From Cordilura impudica (lineage: Eukaryota; Arthropoda; Insecta; Diptera; Scathophagidae): 64,000 bases of DNA. Both the position numbers and the translations under genes were made by a program. Under the pieces are notes generated by a model. The model saw only the letters and a program-made list of their open reading frames with translations. It made no database searches and was not told the DNA's origin. Below are positions 10,809 through 21,885 of this stretch, in pieces. The first letter of the stretch is position 1; each line of letters starts with the position of its first letter. Location of the stretch: the NCBI GenBank assembly GCA_963682025.1, contig OY821520.1, positions 237,831,364 through 237,895,363 of the forward strand. Reading direction: 5' to 3'.

Positions 10809-11493
10809 ATATATCAAAATTCTTTTATTTGTTTTAAATCCCATCAGAAAGTTGTTGTAGGATTATCCCTTGGAGAGTTTTGAGTTCCCTCCTGATCGCT
10901 TAATAGGTTTTTTTAAATTTACATTTTTTTTAATATATAAAAACTGTATGTTATTTTAAATCTCATCCCTTGGGCGGTTTTGAAAGACTTCTCAAACAAC
11001 TCTTTAGTAAAATTATTTCAATTAATAATAGCAATTTTTAGGAGATAACAAATGGACAAAATCGACGAAGTAATTTGAATTGTCCTGAAATTCTCCAAAA
11101 AATTATATTAAAATATTTTTATCTTGAATCAAAAAAAAAAAAAATTATGATTTATTCAATATCAAACAAAATTAAACGAACAGAAGGTATTTAAACTATT
11201 TTTTTATATGTATAATAATAAAATCATTAATTAATTTATAAATATTTAAGAAGAAAAAAATAGAGATTTATGAATGAAACCCTTTCAGAAGGTAAAATAT
11301 GATTTATTGAAATGTGTTTGGCGAATTCATTTGTTGAGTATTAATTGAGATCTACATAACATTTTGTAAGGGATTCAATTCTTTGAAGTATGCTATACTT
11401 GAAGTTATAACCATAAAAACTTCGACTATTAAACATTTTTATTTGGTGTTAAATAACCCAACGTTTGAAAATATAAACATTGCGCATTTGCAA
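10809..11493. other. AT-rich intergenic DNA
   Basis: Nothing recognised as a gene or element before the promoter of the second Gln-rich locus. Confidence 0.5.
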
Positions 11494-11601
11494 TAAATTT
11501 AATAAATTCACTTAAATAATGCCAAAACAGGTTTCTTTGGAATATAAAACCTACCATTTTGATAATAGCATTTCACAGTTCCGTTTTAATTTTCATTCCA
11601 A
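11494..11601 (+). promoter_or_regulatory. Duplicated core promoter of the Gln-rich paralog
   Basis: TATAAAA at 11543-11549 and CACAGTTCC with its C-A at 11576-11577 keep exactly the 33-nt spacing seen at 2827/2860. Flanking TTCACTTAAA and ATGCCAAAACAGG are also conserved. The promoter looks intact although the gene is not. Confidence 0.65.
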
Positions 11602-11998
11602 ATGAATTCTAAATACGTTTTCATATTTTGCATTTTATTAGTGGCGGCTGTTTCGGCTCAAAAACCATTTGTAGGTATATTTGAAGCTTTAGGAAATAAG
11701 CTGAGTGCAGGTAAAAATTTTGTGACTTTTCTTCAAATAAATTCTAAATCCGTTTTCTTGGTTCGCACTTTATTAGTTGCCCCTTTTCGGCTCCAAATAT
11801 TGATGCATACCTATTTGGAACATTTGGAAATACGCTGGTTCCAGGTATAAGCCAGTAAATTCTGAAAGCCAAATATTTATTCCGCAACAGCAACAGCAAC
11901 AGCAGCAACAATCTTGCCGACGACGACGTCCGCATAGGCCGTGTTTCACTAATACTGCTATTTTAAGTTTTGTGAATTTAGATTTTAAGAATATGTGA
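11602..11998 (+). pseudogene. Decayed paralog of the Gln-rich secreted-protein gene
   Basis: The ATG at 11602 opens MNSKYVFIFCILLVAAVSAQ, matching the signal peptide of the gene at 2886, followed by K-P-F-V-G and A-L-G-N-K-L. The 5' coding end is then repeated in tandem (11737-11851) with its own start codon mutated from ATG to ATA, and that second unit lies in a different frame. The tail P-V-N-S-E-S-Q-I-F-I-P-Q-Q and a nine-Q run (11852-11911), homologous to R-K-I-Y-I-P-Q-Q in the first gene, is in a third frame. The first frame ends at a TAA at about 11848-11850; the tail frame ends at TGA 11996-11998, inside a MITE that starts at 11992. The repeat-rich C-terminal half of the parent gene is absent. 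A short secreted 82-residue product remains possible because promoter and signal peptide are intact. Confidence 0.7.
11737..11851 (+). repeat. Internal tandem duplication of the signal-peptide coding region
   Basis: About 110 bp beginning ATAAATTCTAAATCCG aligns with 11602 onward (ATGAATTCTAAATACG), offset 135 bp. The homologous reading A-P-N-I-D-A-Y-L-F-G-T-F-G-N-T-L is recoverable only in a shifted frame. Confidence 0.7.
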
Positions 11999-12146
11999 CC
12001 TACTCCGAGAAAAGGGACCTAGTGTGTCAAAAAACGGGTTGTGTTAAAAACGGTGGATTCTGGTACCTAAAAGGATGTAGAAAATTTAAAAGCGTTTTTT
12101 TCTCAAAACTTAATTTTCACACCCTTTTCTCGGAGAAGGTCACATA
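11992..12146. mobile_element. MITE D, copy 1 (TA-flanked)
   Basis: TGTGACCTACTCCGAGAAAA at 11994 mirrors the right end (CCTTTTCTCGGAGAAGGTCACA), with TA on both sides. A second copy at 31010-31172 shares the interior (GTGTGTCAAAAAACGGG, GGTGGATTCTGGTACCT). It supplies the stop codon of the truncated Gln-rich paralog. Confidence 0.8.
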
Positions 12147-12153
12147 TAGATTT

Positions 12154-12946
12154 TTATACCCTACACCACTATGTGGTTTGGGTATAATGACTTTGTGGTG
12201 CTGTTTGTACCTACCAAAAATATTTGACCTAGACCCATCTTTTATTATACCGATCGAATCAGAATCACTATCTGATTCGATTTAACGATGTCCGTCCGTC
12301 CGACCGTCTGTGTGTAAAGCTTGTAATCAAACTACAGGTCGCAAATATGAATATATTTTGATGAAATTTGGTATATACGCTTTTATCGGCCATAGGATGA
12401 ATGCTATTGAATTGGTGAGAATCGGTCATTGCTCAGACCTAGCCCCCATACAAATGACCCCTATGAAATCAACATAATTTGCCATAAGATCTAAATTATC
12501 ATAAAAATCTTAGTCAAATTGGGTTTGTATGTGTTTATTACATCCATTAATCAGTAGCCCAAAAATTATCCCTATGGAACAACTCTTAGTCATAAGCCCC
12601 ATATAGAGCTGCTTCCCGATCTTCACTTAAATCTATCAAAAAACATGAATATTGCACGGATTTTTTCAAATTTTGTTTATATATATATTTTTGCAAAATA
12701 CAAGAGACTTTACCAAATATGGTCAGGATCGGTACATTTTTGGGCCTAGTTCCAATATAGATATAGCATACGATATGAACTTTTTCATAACTGCAGCCAA
12801 AAAAATTAATAAAAATCCCACTCAAATTTGGTTTATGCTTATTTTCTATATCCAGTTAGTTGGGCCTGAGAGATAGGGTCTCTAAACGCATGGTATAGGA
12901 TATCGTATAGTCGGTCTAGACCGACTGTAATTTTCTTACTTGTTTT
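12154..12946 (+). mobile_element. DINE-1-like element, family A, full length
   Basis: Starts TTATACCCTACACCACTATG, has the characteristic GATGTCCGTCCGTCCG tract near 12288, and ends with the inverted GGTATAGGATATCG, hairpin TAGTCGGTCTAGACCGACT, then TTTTCTTACTTGTTTT. The start and the pre-hairpin block are inverted repeats, as in Helentron/DINE-1 asymmetric terminal repeats. No transposase; open frames inside are not genes. Confidence 0.8.
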
Positions 12947-13009
12947 GTGATTGTATTGTGAAATAGAAATTTACCCCACTGCGCGTATAGATGTTTACAC
13001 TTCAAAAAT
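12944..13009. mobile_element. MITE C right-end fragment
   Basis: TTTTGTGATTGTATTGTGAA and GCGTATAGATGTTTACAC match the right ends of the complete copies at 29685-30079 and 39505-39887; the rest is missing. Confidence 0.65.
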
Positions 13010-13800
13010 ATTTTTAATAAATTGAAAAACCAAAAAAAAATCTGAATTATATCAGTGCCATCAATTTAAATTTTATTTGATAACAAAACGAGCAATTATT
13101 TTATTTTTACATTTTTAAATTCATCTTTATTTACAGTTTTTATTTACATATTTACATTTTGCGAGATTTTATCTATATTATAGCGAATAAAATTTATAGT
13201 CAATGATACTGAATATTTTAATGTTTAAAATTTTTGAAGGGAAAATAGGAAAACCTTTATATGACAAAAATAGAGTATTTCAAATATACTAGGAAAATAT
13301 ATATGTACATATATATATAATTGGATTATCCCAAGGCGATAACAGATTAGTACATACATTTCATTTTCGATTTGGTAATTTATGTTTTATAGATGTCATT
13401 ACGCCAATTGTCTAAGTTCCCTTATCAGCTGATAAGGAGAATTCCCAATATTTTCAAAGTATTTTTTATTGAGTCTTTTTATGAAGCTGTCAACACGCTC
13501 GTAAGCAGTTTCGGTGTGTAGAAGTTGCGTAACAAGTGCTTGTTATTTATAATCTTAAGACTTTTTTTGGATTATTCGAAGTTTTTTCCAGGGACTGAAA
13601 CCCTGAAGAAGGGGTTCAGGTTCGGGTTCGGGCAAGGACCATAGCAAGGACCGTATAATAACATTCGTCAGCAACACTGTGCACTGGGCGGATCCATGGA
13701 ACACGGTTTATAAACATTTAATTTGTTGCTGGATCCATCAACTCTTGTATATAGATACATTTTCCCTCTTGATAAGTGGATCCAATTTTAGTTTGCACAT
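13010..13800. other. AT-rich intergenic DNA
   Basis: No gene recognised. Includes a short GGTTCAGGTTCGGGTTCGGG repeat near 13613-13635 and scattered GGATCCA motifs (13690-13770). Confidence 0.5.
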
Positions 13801-13801
13801 C

Positions 13802-13896
13802 CAAGGACCATATCAAGGACCATATATAATATCGACCATATAATATTGATCAGCACGGACCATATATAATATGGACCATATATGGTCCTTGCTGAT
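13802..13896. repeat. GGACCATAT repeat cluster with palindrome
   Basis: AAGGACCATAT and variants occur about five times in both orientations. The best stem pairs ATCAGCACGGACCATAT (13849-13865) with ATATGGTCCTTGCTGAT (13880-13896), with one mismatch. Confidence 0.65.
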
Positions 13897-13976
13897 ACTG
13901 GTGGCTCTAGGGAATATCGCCATATCAGTTTAGACTGGTATTGACACACTTTTTTTCGCGTTATACCAAAATAAAT

Positions 13977-14686
13977 AAACATAAGGAAGAGTGTTAAATT
14001 CGGCTGAATCCGTGCTCTAAACACATTATTATCACCAATGTAATCAACACTAAGGGATAAAAATGCTAGATTTCACATTATAGTGGCTAGATATTTAAAA
14101 TTACGAGTAATAAAATAATTAACAATAATTTTAGGAAGTTTCGTATTTATTTTTATATGCAAACAATTATTAAATTCAATCAGCACAAATACATATAAAT
14201 ACATACAGTTACATTTAACCATCTTGTTATTATCTTACTATCATCGATAAACCATTCATTCGCTGTACAAAAGGAATACAAATAAAACATAAACAACAAG
14301 CAAACAAAAATGTGTGTTTATGCATCACTGATACATATTTGTAAAACATTTTTACTATTTTTAATTTTTTGTATGCAATTTTATAGCGATTTGTAAAGGT
14401 ATATCTTGGCACAATGACGCCCGAGTTACCCCAATTTCAACTCTAACCTGCTCGATGTCATGACAAAGAATATTACCATAATTTTACCCAGTTAAATGGC
14501 TTGTTTTGTGAATGAGCATGATTTCAACAGACAGACCGACATCGCTATAATGACTCGAGTTGTAATAAGAATCTAGAATATGTATACATTATGGGGTCGC
14601 AAATGCATTTTCTGATGCATTACAAATTGAATGACAAACTGATATATACCCTCTGCACAGTGGTGTGGAGGGTATAATATTACAAA
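13977..14686 (-). mobile_element. DINE-1-like element, family B
   Basis: The degenerate 3' end is on the left (AAGGAAGAGTGTTAAATTCGGC) and the 5' end on the right (ATACCCTCTGCACAGTGGTGTGGAGGGTAT region read on the opposite strand). The usual GACAGACCGACATCGCTATA block lies near 14530-14550. Confidence 0.75.
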
Positions 14687-15110
14687 AAATTGTATTTTAG
14701 CCGCCTACCAAGGTATTTTTGAAATGATGCCATACATTTTGCGAAATTATCTCCATCATGAATGAGTTCATTTCGTATATTCCTTTTGAATATGTAGTTT
14801 GACATATATATAAATCGTTTATTCGTTAATTAAAAAAAAATGTTTGTGAATATTTTTCTCCATTATTGTGCACGATTTTCAGGATAATTTATAAACACTA
14901 TTTTTACGAATTTGATATAGTTCATATAATTGTGACTGAAACAAGATTGTGAATTAAATCGTACCGATTTTTATTTGGCTGAAAAAAATTTTTTTTGACA
15001 GTTGTGAATGATTTAAAGAGAGGTTATCTACAATAAATTTTCATCATTGTACGGTGTTCTATCATTGTGAATTAAGATTGCAAATAATTTGCTGAGTTTA
15101 AATGGAACTC
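14687..15110. other. AT-rich intergenic DNA
   Basis: No gene or recognised element. Confidence 0.5.
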
Positions 15111-15340
15111 AAAATTAAAAATTAAAAATTAAAAATTAAAAATTAAAAATTATAAATTAAAAATTAAAAATTAAAAATTAAAAATTAAAAATTAAAAATT
15201 AAAAATTAAAAATTAAAAATTAAAAATTAAAAATTAAAAATTAAAAAATAAAAATTAAAAATTAAAAATTAAAAATTAAAAATTAAAAATTAAAAATTAA
15301 TAAAAATTAAAAATTAAAAATTTAAAATTAAAAATTACTA
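15111..15340. repeat. (AAAAATT)n heptamer microsatellite
   Basis: About 32 copies of AAAAATT with rare variants, immediately upstream of a large family B element. Confidence 0.9.
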
Positions 15341-15376
15341 TCTAACTCATATAAAAATATTTTAAAATTTGCTTTT

Positions 15377-18300
15377 TTATACCCTCCACTCCAGTGTGCA
15401 GAGGGTATATATAAGTTTGTCATTCCGTTTGTAATAATTAGAAAAAAAATTTGGACCCCATAAAATATATATATTTGTGATCCTTATAACAACCGGAGTT
15501 GATATAGCGATATCCGTCTGTCCGTCTGTCCGTCTGTGGAAATCACGATGACGGCATCAATCGGGCAGCTAGGGTGCTTGTTGATATAAAAAATGATTCA
15601 CTGACATTCTGAAAAGTTCGCTATTTAAAATCGTCCAAATCGGTCTATTAGCGCCCGAGATTTGAATGAAGAACTAAAAAAAGTCTTGAAAAAATATAAT
15701 TTTCTATGTTGTTCTTATCACGATGACAATAGGACAGCTAGGGTGATCATTTTTAGTTAGAATGATTCAACAAATTCATGGGAAGATTCCTATTTCAAAA
15801 ATCATTAAAATCGGTGGAGCAGGTCCAGGGAAATCTCTGAAAAAGTAAAAAAAAAAATTAAAAACATGATATTTCTATATTGTTCTTGTTGTTATTCTAA
15901 ATGTTGCATTGTTTTCATAGCTGGACTTGTTGTTTTTGTGGTCGTTGTGGTAATAATATAATAAAAACAAACCCTTTGTACATTTTTTTATCAACTCTGG
16001 TAGAAAAATTTAAAAGTTTCCATTGTTTTGGCGTCACTAAAAAAATTTGTTGGATCATTTCTGTCATTGCCACGAGCCTGGCTGCAAAATTTCAGATCGA
16101 TTGGGTCACGGGAAAGTGGTTAAAAGCGATCCAAAATTTTTTCGACAAGCAGACAAAGACAAAACGAGTCAATATAAAGGGAGTAAAAATTCACCAACAT
16201 CTAAACCAAATAATGCTAAAATACCTAGTTGTTAATAAAAAAAAAAACAATTGGACAATGGGTAATGTATCGTTGTATCTGTTGTATCGTGTATCACCTT
16301 ACAATAGTGTAAAATTGTTGTTGGTAATTTTCACTGAAAAATCTGATACACGATCCAACTTCATTTGCTATGTTTAGTAAATGTTGTATATTGTATCATA
16401 ACATATCAGTTCCAAGTGAATGCCAGTTTTTATGAAAAAGAGAAAACAAATACATAGAATTTTATCAGCATAAATAATTATAAAATAAAATATGGCAAAT
16501 AATGCAAATAACTCAAATACGTCGATAAGTTTATTTATATAAAAATTAATGTTTATATATTTAGTATGTATTTTCTCTTTCAGTACCAACCAAAACATTT
16601 AACATTTTTTTTTTCATTATAAATTAAAAAGCAAGAGGTACGTAACTAAAACTCCAGGGTATATCTCACGACCAAAAAGCAAACACTGACAAGTGTTTTC
16701 TCTTATACAAAATAGCAGAAGCGACGAAGCGATCTTTCCTCGTTGGATCGAAAATTACAAAATAAAGCGTTTTACAATATAAAAATACAACTGAGTGTTC
16801 ACAACAAATGATTGTATTGTGTATTTCAATACAACATGCAATATATAACACCTGTTGTGAATTGCCCAAATGTAAATTTAGCAAAAAAAATTTATGTATT
16901 AATTTATTTAAAGAGAAAAACACAAAAATAACGTTTGATGTTGTATTTTTTGTGTGTAGTATTTACATATACATACATACACATATATAGTAACACAAAT
17001 AATATACATATATTATATATATGTATGTATGTATGTATATACATAGTAACTGCATGTTAGAAATAAATCGGTATATTATTTTATTTACATAAAATTCTGC
17101 AATATTTTGTTGTGGGGAAAATACATTTATTTTGCATTAACAGAGTGTCACTTCATTTTGCTCAGCGTGACTATGCCACAGTAGATGGCGCCACAATTTT
17201 TGTTCTAATTAGCTTTGCAATAGTTATTTCTAGTTATTTCAATATTTTCAACTAGATATCATGCAGAACAATGTTAAGAGTATACACGGGCTGGTTTTTT
17301 ATTTCATACGTTTTTTCATTATTCTTTTACAAATCTGAACATAAGTTTGGCATGTTAACTTTTTGTTGTCTTTACAAAATAGAGTTACCGAGTTCATCAA
17401 TGAGTTTTTTGCTTTCAAAACAGTTCTACATAGTTATATAGAACTATTATTCTGCTTTACCTACAAAATATCTGATTGCGATTACATCTAATTTTTAAAA
17501 ATTGTTTATAATTAATAAAGCATTATTATTCACGTAAATACAAAATTGCAATTTTTAAATTTTCAATTCAAATTTAAGAAAATATCAATTCTTATAAAAA
17601 CTGAAATTAAAATTTCCAATTATAAATTAGAAAATATTAATTGAATTTCAGAAAATCATATCAAAACGTCGGAAATAATAATTTTAAATTTAGAAGACAT
17701 CAATTGCATCTTTAATATATAAATTTTATTCGTTAAACACAAATTGAAATTCAAAAAAAAAAAACACCAAATATGTTTACATTTAAAAATGTTTACATTA
17801 AAAAAAAATATTGGCATTCAGGAGAAATTAATAGCTTTTCAGTAACTTCTTTTAACGATTGTTGAATCGTTAAAAAAGAAAAGCAAAATTATCAGTAAAA
17901 TTTTTAAACGATATTCGCTATTGTTAGAGTCAGCTGTTGTTGTTATCTAAACGACAACCATTTTTGTGTTGTTTATTCAATCGATAAAAACTTCAATTTT
18001 TAGGTTGAAATGTCGTCAAACATAAATAAAAATAATAAAATAGTGAAAATATTTTGCTTTCATTAAAAAACTTTTTTATATAAATAAAAAAATTAAATAG
18101 CATATTCAATTCAATATTTAATTTTCAAATAAATAAACAGAAATATTAGTAAAAAAAAAATAAAGATATTAAACATAAACATAAAATCATCCTGTCAAAC
18201 ACGAAGTAATTTGTTTTTTTCTATTCTTTGTGTTTTTCGCTTATTTTGACAGAGGTGCCGCTAGTTTACAATTTAAATAAATAGAAAAACAGATTTGTCG

Positions 18301-19204
18301 ACTGTTGTTAAGATGTATGTACTTAGTGAATCACTTAATCCTTAGTGCAAACAACAATAGCTGTCGATGTATTTTGCGATTGTCAGATCGTTGAATTTGA
18401 AATTTACAGAATCGCACTACAGAAAATATTAATTTAAATTCAATGAATTTTAGAAAACCTCAAATGATATTTAAGAATTGCTAACATAAAAATTGTTACG
18501 TAAGTAAACGTAATTTGATGAGAATGTTATTTTTTATATATAAATTTTCACAATTTTTTTTGGATGAAAATTTTTCAGAAAATAAAGAGAACAAATTATT
18601 TTATTTAAAATGTTTGGGACATTTGGTTTTTTTGCGTTTGGCATCCCTAATTTGATAATTTTTTATTATAAATTTATTCTCTATGTTTTCAAAATATGGC
18701 AATATTTTAAAAAAAAGTTGAGAGAGCTTTTTTCGTGTTGGTTATTATTTTGTTACTCCATCCAACCTATATGGCCACAATGAAGAAATATTTGGCCAGT
18801 TAAAAGAAACTATACAACCATCTCCAATTAGCACGAGTTAATGCATATAGCCACTCTACACAACCATTACCTTTGCAATGGAGGTTAGGGCGAGCTATTT
18901 AATTAGCAAAAACTAAATTAAACGAGAAGTTATGTCATATAACCGGAAACGCATGCATATAGGTATATAACCTAAATTCATGCCGATCAGCAACCACGTT
19001 GACCAAAAAGCAAACACCGAAATAAATCCGAAATAATAGAAAAGACGAAAACCAACCCAAAGAATTTTCTTAAATAATTTGGTATTAAGTTTAACAAATT
19101 GTTTACTTTTTCCAATATTTTGTTTACATTTATTATCAATACTCAAACCGAGGTGGAGGGTATTAAAGATTCGGCACAGCCGAATTTAACACTCTTACTT
19201 GTTT
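15377..19204 (+). mobile_element. Large DINE-1-like element, family B, copy 1 (3.8 kb)
   Basis: Starts TTATACCCTCCACTCCAGTG, then a GGACCCCATAAAATATATAT and CCGTCTGTCCGTCTGTCCG block typical of DINE-1 5' regions. It ends AGGTGGAGGGTATT, hairpin TTCGGCACAGCCGAA, then TTTAACACTCTTACTTGTTT. GGAGGGTAT near the 3' end is the inverse of ATACCCTCC at the 5' end. The length is far above the usual few hundred bp and nearly all the interior is shared with 32052-35222, so the carried cargo (about 2.5 kb) moved with it. No coding frame inside is convincing. Confidence 0.8.
16251..16868. mobile_element. 618-bp segment present in copy 1 but not copy 2 of the large element
   Basis: Copy 2 (near 32900) passes directly from AAAAACAA to TGTAAATTTAG, whereas copy 1 has 618 extra bases. 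Its ends TTGGACAAT and ATTGCCCAA form a 9-bp inverted pair with one mismatch, suggesting a small TIR element; deletion from copy 2 is the alternative. No family recognised. Confidence 0.5.
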
Positions 19205-19529
19205 TAATATTAATATCTGGAAATTTTTAGTCAAGAATCAGCTACTTTTTTTTTTTTTAATAATCATGAATTATCTCAAAACTTCCTTATAGGGATCAAA
19301 CTTGGGGTGTTGTAACGCTGACTGCGTTATGCAATGAATTTCATTAGGGGTATTCTACTCTAGTAAAAGAAAAATAATGGCGTTTTTCAAATAGTAACGA
19401 ATTCTTTCTACAGAAGACACGATCATTGTTTTTTATGACAAGGAATTATAATAGAAACTGCCAACAAGAAATGTAATTAACTTTAAATTTAATTGGTATT
19501 AGAAATTTAAATTTCAGTACCGACAACAG
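19205..19529. other. Intergenic DNA
   Basis: No gene or recognised repeat. Confidence 0.45.
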
Positions 19530-19592
19530 GTTTAAAGGGGTAGTCGTACCCAAAATTGGTTGTAATATTGAGATGCAGGTGGAGGGTATCAC
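19530..19592 (+). mobile_element. DINE-1-like family B fragment
   Basis: CCAAAATTGGTTGTAATATTGAG and AGGTGGAGGGTATC match the region just before the 3' hairpin; the hairpin is absent. The following 140 bp (to 19735) hold degraded GTACTTTTTT minisatellite units. Confidence 0.5.
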
Positions 19593-20060
19593 CAGGATCC
19601 TTTTAAGAACAGGTACTTTTTTTTATTAAAACAAACTTTTTAAAAACCAGGTAATTTTTTTTTTTTTTTAAGATACTGTTGTAAGAAAGTGTATTTTTTA
19701 ACATAAGGCACTTTTATAGCAATAGGTACATACATTCTGCAAATATTTTACATCGTTATCTGTTATAAATGGACCTAGATTTTACAGTAAGTCAATCATT
19801 TGTGGCCTTGAATAAAATTGTTTATATTGGAATTTCTTTAAAAAAAAGTTGTTATTTTTTAATCAATATTCCTTTTTTTTATTCTGCTGATTCACATCAA
19901 CTGCGGTTCATCACGTTATTCATACGTTTAATAAGTAAAAAAAATGGCATCATCAACGGCGTTGGGACAATAAAACAACTACGGTTGATTTTCTAAAGAC
20001 AGTTTTACTATCAAAGAGCTGATAAAATATTGCTTTGGAAAATTTCACATTTTTACTAAC

Positions 20061-20124
20061 TATAAAAACTCTCGACCAATTAAATGAAACAATACAATCG
20101 ACGAATACACTTTCTACAGCGAAG
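20061..20124 (+). promoter_or_regulatory. Core promoter of Gly-rich gene 1
   Basis: TATAAAA at 20061-20067 and CAATCG at 20095-20100, 34 nt apart, with a 29-nt 5' UTR. The paralog at 43386 has the same motifs and spacing, plus shared GCTTTGGAAAAT and CTCTCGAC blocks. Confidence 0.7.
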
Positions 20125-20435
20125 ATGAACTTCTGGTCAATATTAAGTTATCTGTGCGTCTTCATAGCACTTATCAAAGGTACGTACAGAAGTTATTTGT
20201 TTTAATTCAAAATTATTAATTTCAATATACAAATATTTCTTAAGCTTCTCCTTTACCAGGAGGTGGTGGAGGAGGGGGCGGCGGTGCAGGTCCACGTGGT
20301 TGTAACTGTGAGCCAAGATTTAGTGGTGGAGGCGGCGGTGGCGGTGGGGCTGGTTCGGGAAATGGTCTTGGAGGACTTGGCGGTGATAATGCACCTGATT
20401 GTGTGCGTCCATTATGGATGCCACCCTGCGCTTAA
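20125..20435 (+). CDS. Secreted Gly-rich Cys-motif peptide 1 (two exons)
   Basis: Exons 20125-20179 and 20245-20435 flank a 65-nt intron with GTACGT donor and AAG acceptor; the phase-1 join gives codon G|CT (Ala). The 81-residue product starts MNFWSILSYLCVFIALIKA, a signal peptide, then SPLPGG. Two poly-Gly linkers surround a G-C-N-C-E-P motif, and the C-terminus is P-D-C-V-R-P-L-W-M-P-P-C-A. The mature chain thus has four cysteines arranged C-x-C ... C-x8-C, consistent with two disulfides. The paralog at 43450 keeps every cysteine and flanking residue while the Gly linkers differ, which argues for selection on the Cys/Pro/Trp framework. Gly-rich secreted peptides in insects include antimicrobial, cuticular and eggshell types; the function here is not decided by sequence. 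Intron structure is inferred from splice consensus and paralog agreement. Confidence 0.8.
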
Positions 20436-20858
20436 TGGGATTAGCCGGTTTAGAATAACTTTTTAAGGATTTTCAAAAAGTTTCTTATTAAGTCCTATTC
20501 ATAGGAATAACAACTATTAAGCATTTATACATATTTATATTATTTTGATTTAGCTGGCAACACTAATCTCATTTTTTTCTCTTTATATTGTTAGATCAAA
20601 ATAAATTTCCTTTGATTTTTATTTATAGTTTCATATATAATTCAAATTTCAACAAATAAAATATCTTAAAAATCATAAAAATAAAAAATATTGGCATAAG
20701 TTTTCTAATATAATAACAAACAAGTGTGTTAATATTGAATGGATAGATTTTTTATAATTGATTTTTAAAAATAATATGATAAATAATCAAAAATTTTAGG
20801 TATTTTCGTGTTTTTTTTTTTTTAATCGAAAGCAATTATTAAAAGCCATCAGCATAAA
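20436..20858. other. 3' flank of Gly-rich gene 1, AT-rich
   Basis: An AATAAA at about 20600-20605 (AAAATAAATTTCC) is the first plausible poly(A) signal, 165 nt after the stop. Nothing else recognised. Confidence 0.45.
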
Positions 20859-21480
20859 TAGTCCAGTCATTTTAGTGATTTCACCTCGGAATTCAAGATA
20901 CTAAGCTGTAAATTCGTACAAACCTTCATTTTGACATCCTAAAACTTGTCTCAAACCCTACCGACGATATGGTGGCCGCGACTATGGATTCCTAGGGGTC
21001 AAAGGTCAAAAAATCTACTTTTTGTATTTTTTTGCCAATACCTCGGTTCCTATCGGTTTTTCATTATCTCTATCTATTATAAATATTGTAGAGAGATAAA
21101 TTCCCTACAACTTTTGTTTAAAACGTTTTTTTGTACGTTGAACTGTTTTTGAGATAGAGGGCAGTGAGCGCGCAGTGTGGTTCAACCTCGAGTATTATTC
21201 AAGCTCAATCCGTAGTCTCGATCAAATACAAGTCCTTTTATGTTTAACAATTGTCGATAAATATAAAATTATAAATAATTTTTATTTTTTATTAACTTTT
21301 TCATTATATTTAATAACTTTCCTAATTAATTAAGTTTCTATTAATTTAATAATACTTACCTGCTCGTGTAAGTAAATAGGATTAAAGGATACATATTCAT
21401 TATATTTTAATTTTAGTAAAATTTATATTAATTACTTCCTAATAAACGAAAAGAACCAAAATGTATTTTTAATACATGCT

Positions 21481-21689
21481 TTTATTTGAAAATATCATTA
21501 TACACATTTACGATCGTTGAAATTAAAGAAATATATTGATCACAAGCACTACATGCTCTAATTTTAATTTTCTTCGTCTTCTTTTTCTTCTTCGTCTGCT
21601 GGTTGCAGTAAAATTTTGGATTCATCTTCATTTTCGTCTTCAACGGCATTTGTTTCCAGGTCCTCCATACTTTCGGGATCAAAGATACC
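21481..21689 (-). pseudogene. Captured 3' terminal exon encoding an acidic tail
   Basis: On the minus strand, TTTTCTGCTTAG (splice-acceptor-like, polypyrimidine plus AG) precedes an open 126-nt segment, 21689 down to the TAA at 21564-21566. It encodes 41 residues from GIFDPESMED to EEKEDEEN, with 20 acidic residues and no internal stop. A 3' UTR follows, with AATAAA at 21486-21481. No upstream exon is present in this strand within the element, and the sequence upstream of the acceptor is repeat F. This looks like the last exon of a host or transposon gene picked up by the long-TIR element. Acidic tails of this type occur in many nuclear proteins, so the parent gene is not identifiable here. 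Confidence 0.5.
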
Positions 21690-21885
21690 CTAAGCAGAAA
21701 AATTTTCATACAGAAACAATCTATTCAATTAAAAAAACATAACAATTATCACGATGTTCAATAAATCGCTGATGAAGGCTGAAATGCCAGAAACCGGTCC
21801 GATTAAGAATACAGTGCAGTTATGAATTTTTGTAATATATGCTTTCTTCTTCTTTACCACGCACCATTTAAATAAAAAAAAAATA
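21690..21885. repeat. Fragment of repeat F
   Basis: About 190 bp from CTAAGCAGAAAAATTTTCAT through GAAACCGGTCCGATTAAGAA to CCACGCACCATTTAAA match 46139-46316 of the complete element F with few differences. Confidence 0.75.

Noticed and set aside
15901..16377. 158-codon ORF inside the large DINE-1-like element
   Set aside because: Its frame is broken in the second copy, composition is AT-driven, and no domain is visible.
20263..20466. Val/Ala-rich frame overlapping Gly-rich gene 1, with a similar one at 43585-43776
   Set aside because: Alternative frames of the Gly-rich exon; the Gly frame has matching splice phase and conserved Cys motifs in both paralogs.
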